From positions 1 through 7,796 of the forward strand of contig JBPYFB010000447.1 of assembly GCA_051986465.1 (NCBI GenBank): a DNA stretch of 7,796 nucleotides. The letters are read 5' to 3'. This DNA is from DATEJJ01 sp051986465. GTDB taxonomy: Bacteria; Actinomycetota; Actinomycetes; Mycobacteriales; Micromonosporaceae. Both the position numbers and the translations under genes were made by a program. Below are positions 6,272 through 7,796 of this stretch, piece after piece. Position 1 is the stretch's first letter; each line of letters begins with the position of its first letter. The notes beneath the pieces were generated by a model. It was not told the DNA's origin and searched no databases. It saw only the letters and a list, made by a program, of their open reading frames with translations.

Positions 6272-6922
6272 ATGGTCGTGAGGCCCGAAAGCGCACGCCG
6301 TCGCCGGATCCGAGTCCTGCTTGTCGAACCGGCCGGACTGCTGCGGGGGGCGCTGGCAGCCGTCATCTCCGCCGAGGACGACCTCGAGATCGCCGCCGAA
6401 CTCGACACGCTCGACCGCGCCCCGGCGACGGCCTCCCGCGAGCACGCGGAGGTGGTCATCCTCGGCGTCGACGGGGCCGAGGACAGTACCCCGGAGACGG
6501 TGTCGCGGCTGCGCGAGCAGGCGCCGGACTGCGCGATCGTCGTGCTGACCACCCGGTACGGCGCGGACCGGCTGCGCCGGGCACTGGCCGGCCGGCCGGT
6601 GCCCGAGCAGATCCGCGCACTGATCGACAAGGACACCACGCCGAGCCAGTTGGTCCGGTACCTGCGCCGAGTGGCCGGCGGCGAGCGGGTCATGGACACC
6701 AGGCTCGTTGGGCGGCTGGCGGACCGGTCCAACCCGTTGACCCGGCGCGAGCGCGAGGTGCTGGAGCTGGCTGCGCTGGGTACCCCGCGGGCGGAGATCG
6801 CCGCGAGGCTGCACCTGTCCGTAGGTACGGTGCGCAACTACCTCTACGTGATCGTCTGTAAGACCGGCGCCCGCTCGGTCGCCGACGCGGTACGGGTGGC
6901 GGAGCGCTCCGGCTGGCTGTAA
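6272..6922 (+). CDS. LuxR/NarL-type atypical response regulator 3 (phosphosite Asp lost)
   Basis: This 216-residue paralogue of regulators 1 and 2 is transcribed away from regulator 2. The receiver-like domain (about 12-140) begins IRVLLVEPAGLLRGAL, with Glu19-Pro20 instead of the acidic pair. The phosphoacceptor position in VVILGVD is Gly65, whereas Thr93 (IVVLTT) and Lys120 (ALIDKD) are kept, so it has lost a different subset of residues from regulator 2. The LuxR HTH (about 154-216) reads NPLTRREREVLELAALG and SVGTVRNYLYVIVCKTGAR, close to regulator 2, and ends ERSGWL. The start is uncertain: ATG 6272 places a short basic tail before the fold but has no good Shine-Dalgarno sequence; GTG 6278 and GTG 6233 are alternatives, and leaderless translation is possible. 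The gene converges on the hydrolase with a 21-bp gap. Its target and signal are unknown. Confidence 0.88.
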   Translation: MVVRPESARRRRIRVLLVEPAGLLRGALAAVISAEDDLEIAAELDTLDRAPATASREHAEVVILGVDGAEDSTPETVSRLREQAPDCAIVVLTTRYGADRLRRALAGRPVPEQIRALIDKDTTPSQLVRYLRRVAGGERVMDTRLVGRLADRSNPLTRREREVLELAALGTPRAEIAARLHLSVGTVRNYLYVIVCKTGARSVADAVRVAERSGWL

Positions 6923-6943
6923 CGGCTTGCCGCGCGGGGCCCG

Positions 6944-7774
6944 TCAACTACCCGCAGCCCACCCGAGCACCCGGTGAATCCGTTCGGCAGTGGCACGGGG
7001 GCGGAAGGCGTAGCCGTTGTGCCCACCCGGGAACGCCTCGAAGGGGACGGCCAACTCGTCGGCCAGTAGCCGGCCACAACGGTGGGGCCAGATACTGCCC
7101 GAGTTCTGCCCGCCCCCGGCAACGATGCGGGCAGGCGACGCCTTGAGCGCGGCGAGGTCGACCGCATGCCGCTGCAGTACGGGCAGATCGTGGGTGAGAA
7201 AGAACTCCGCATTCGACATCTGCCGCGGCCCGGCAGCAGCCACCTCGACGTCAGGCTCGCCATCCGCCGGATCAATGTGGAGAACCTCGGCGAACCGCTG
7301 GAGACCGGCACCAACGCCACCGGTCAAGAAACCGCTTTCCACATCACGCAGATCCTGTTCAGCAGCGCGCCGCTCCGACATCGGTAGCAGCTGGATCACG
7401 GGTGGCTCGTGAGCAATCACCACACCAAGGCGTTCGGCGTTGGTGGCCGCGAGCTCCAGCGCGATCAGGGCGCCAAAACTGGTGCCATAGACATGGATCG
7501 GTTCGGCGGTGCGGCGGCCGAGCAACCGCGACAGATCGTCTGCGTGCGTGGCCAGCGTCTTGGCCGGGGCGCTCGTCGTGCTCCCCGACAGGCCACGGCG
7601 GTCGTAGGTGAGGACGGTGTACCGGTCGGCGAGGTGGTTCGCGAGCGCCTCGGTCCTGGTGGCATCACCGTGGCCGCCGGCGATCAGCACGAGGCTGGGG
7701 CCGGAGCCGCGCACGAAGGAGCGCAACCGCCCGCCCGGGACATCGAGGACGGATTCCGTGGCTTCATATGGCAT
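6944..7774 (-). CDS. Alpha/beta-fold hydrolase
   Basis: This 276-residue protein has the usual length for a soluble alpha/beta hydrolase. The visible family marks are the oxyanion-loop region IAGGHGD (31-37), YDRRG (57-61), the nucleophile elbow GTSFG with Ser99, AHEPP (121-125), and a C-terminal PGGHNGY with the probable catalytic His252. There is no signal peptide or membrane segment. The place after strand beta-7 where the catalytic Asp usually sits reads VAGGGQNSGS and has no acidic residue, so the acid may come from elsewhere, for instance Glu123, or activity may be altered. The start is ATG 7774; no clear Shine-Dalgarno sequence is visible upstream and the frame stays open to the window edge, so a slightly longer protein is possible. 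It converges on regulator 3. It does not look like a typical type II thioesterase, and membership in the peptide pathway is unproven. Confidence 0.88.
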   Translation of the reverse strand: MPYEATESVLDVPGGRLRSFVRGSGPSLVLIAGGHGDATRTEALANHLADRYTVLTYDRRGLSGSTTSAPAKTLATHADDLSRLLGRRTAEPIHVYGTSFGALIALELAATNAERLGVVIAHEPPVIQLLPMSERRAAEQDLRDVESGFLTGGVGAGLQRFAEVLHIDPADGEPDVEVAAAGPRQMSNAEFFLTHDLPVLQRHAVDLAALKASPARIVAGGGQNSGSIWPHRCGRLLADELAVPFEAFPGGHNGYAFRPRATAERIHRVLGWAAGS

Positions 7775-7796
7775 GCGTTCATGGTGGCCAAAGACG

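Noticed and set aside
6926..6943. CCGCGCGG in the gap after regulator 3 as a terminator
   Set aside because: It is a short self-complementary run without a loop; it is too weak to call.
6944..7774. Hydrolase as a type II thioesterase of the NRPS cluster
   Set aside because: It has GTSFG and YDRRG rather than the usual type II thioesterase GHSMG-like elbow and lid pattern, and it is separated from the operon by the regulators on the opposite strand.
7781..7796. Possible divergent gene starting ATG GTG GCC AAA at 7781
   Set aside because: Only five codons are visible, there is no ribosome site, and it would begin 6 bp from the hydrolase start; it cannot be supported from this window.

Overview
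The window looks like actinomycete chromosome. Base composition is strongly GC-rich with G/C-ending codons, GTG and TTG starts are used, and the gene content is that of a biosynthetic cluster edge: a modular non-ribosomal peptide synthetase (NRPS), an MbtH-like protein, an MFS exporter and NarL/LuxR-type regulators. I cannot fix the genus; Pseudonocardiales, Micromonosporales or a streptomycete relative are all possible.

Layout. Positions 1-4341 hold a plus-strand operon that enters from beyond the left edge. It contains the 3' end of an NRPS (A-PCP-E, stopping after an epimerization domain), an MFS drug/siderophore-type exporter joined by a 4-bp ATGA overlap, and a 69-residue MbtH-like protein 19 bp further on. 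The adenylation pocket reads DAYWWGGTFK, a valine-type code, so the module most likely loads L-Val and delivers a D-Val residue to a partner synthetase that is not in this window. The operon ends at a perfect 11-bp stem hairpin (4353-4378) shared with the convergent gene that follows.

Positions 4383-6922 hold three paralogous LuxR-family response-regulator-like genes: two on the minus strand (4383-5045 and 5349-5951) and one divergent on the plus strand (6272-6922). All three have a receiver domain opening with the same LLVE[P/G]..LLRGAL block and lack the usual acidic pair. Two of them also lack the phosphoacceptor Asp. No histidine kinase is present here. The two intergenic regions (about 300 and 320 bp) are AT-richer and carry short repeats, including a 9-mer CGTGTACCG shared by the leaders of the first and third regulators.

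Positions 6944-7774 hold a minus-strand alpha/beta hydrolase that converges on the third regulator; its link to the peptide cluster is unproven.

Working model (inference): the synthetase makes a D-amino-acid-containing peptide with MbtH support, the MFS protein exports it, and the trio of probably phosphorylation-independent or ligand-gated regulators controls the operon and perhaps each other. A separate genome-scale signal is the strong excess of the palindrome GGTACC across coding and non-coding DNA.
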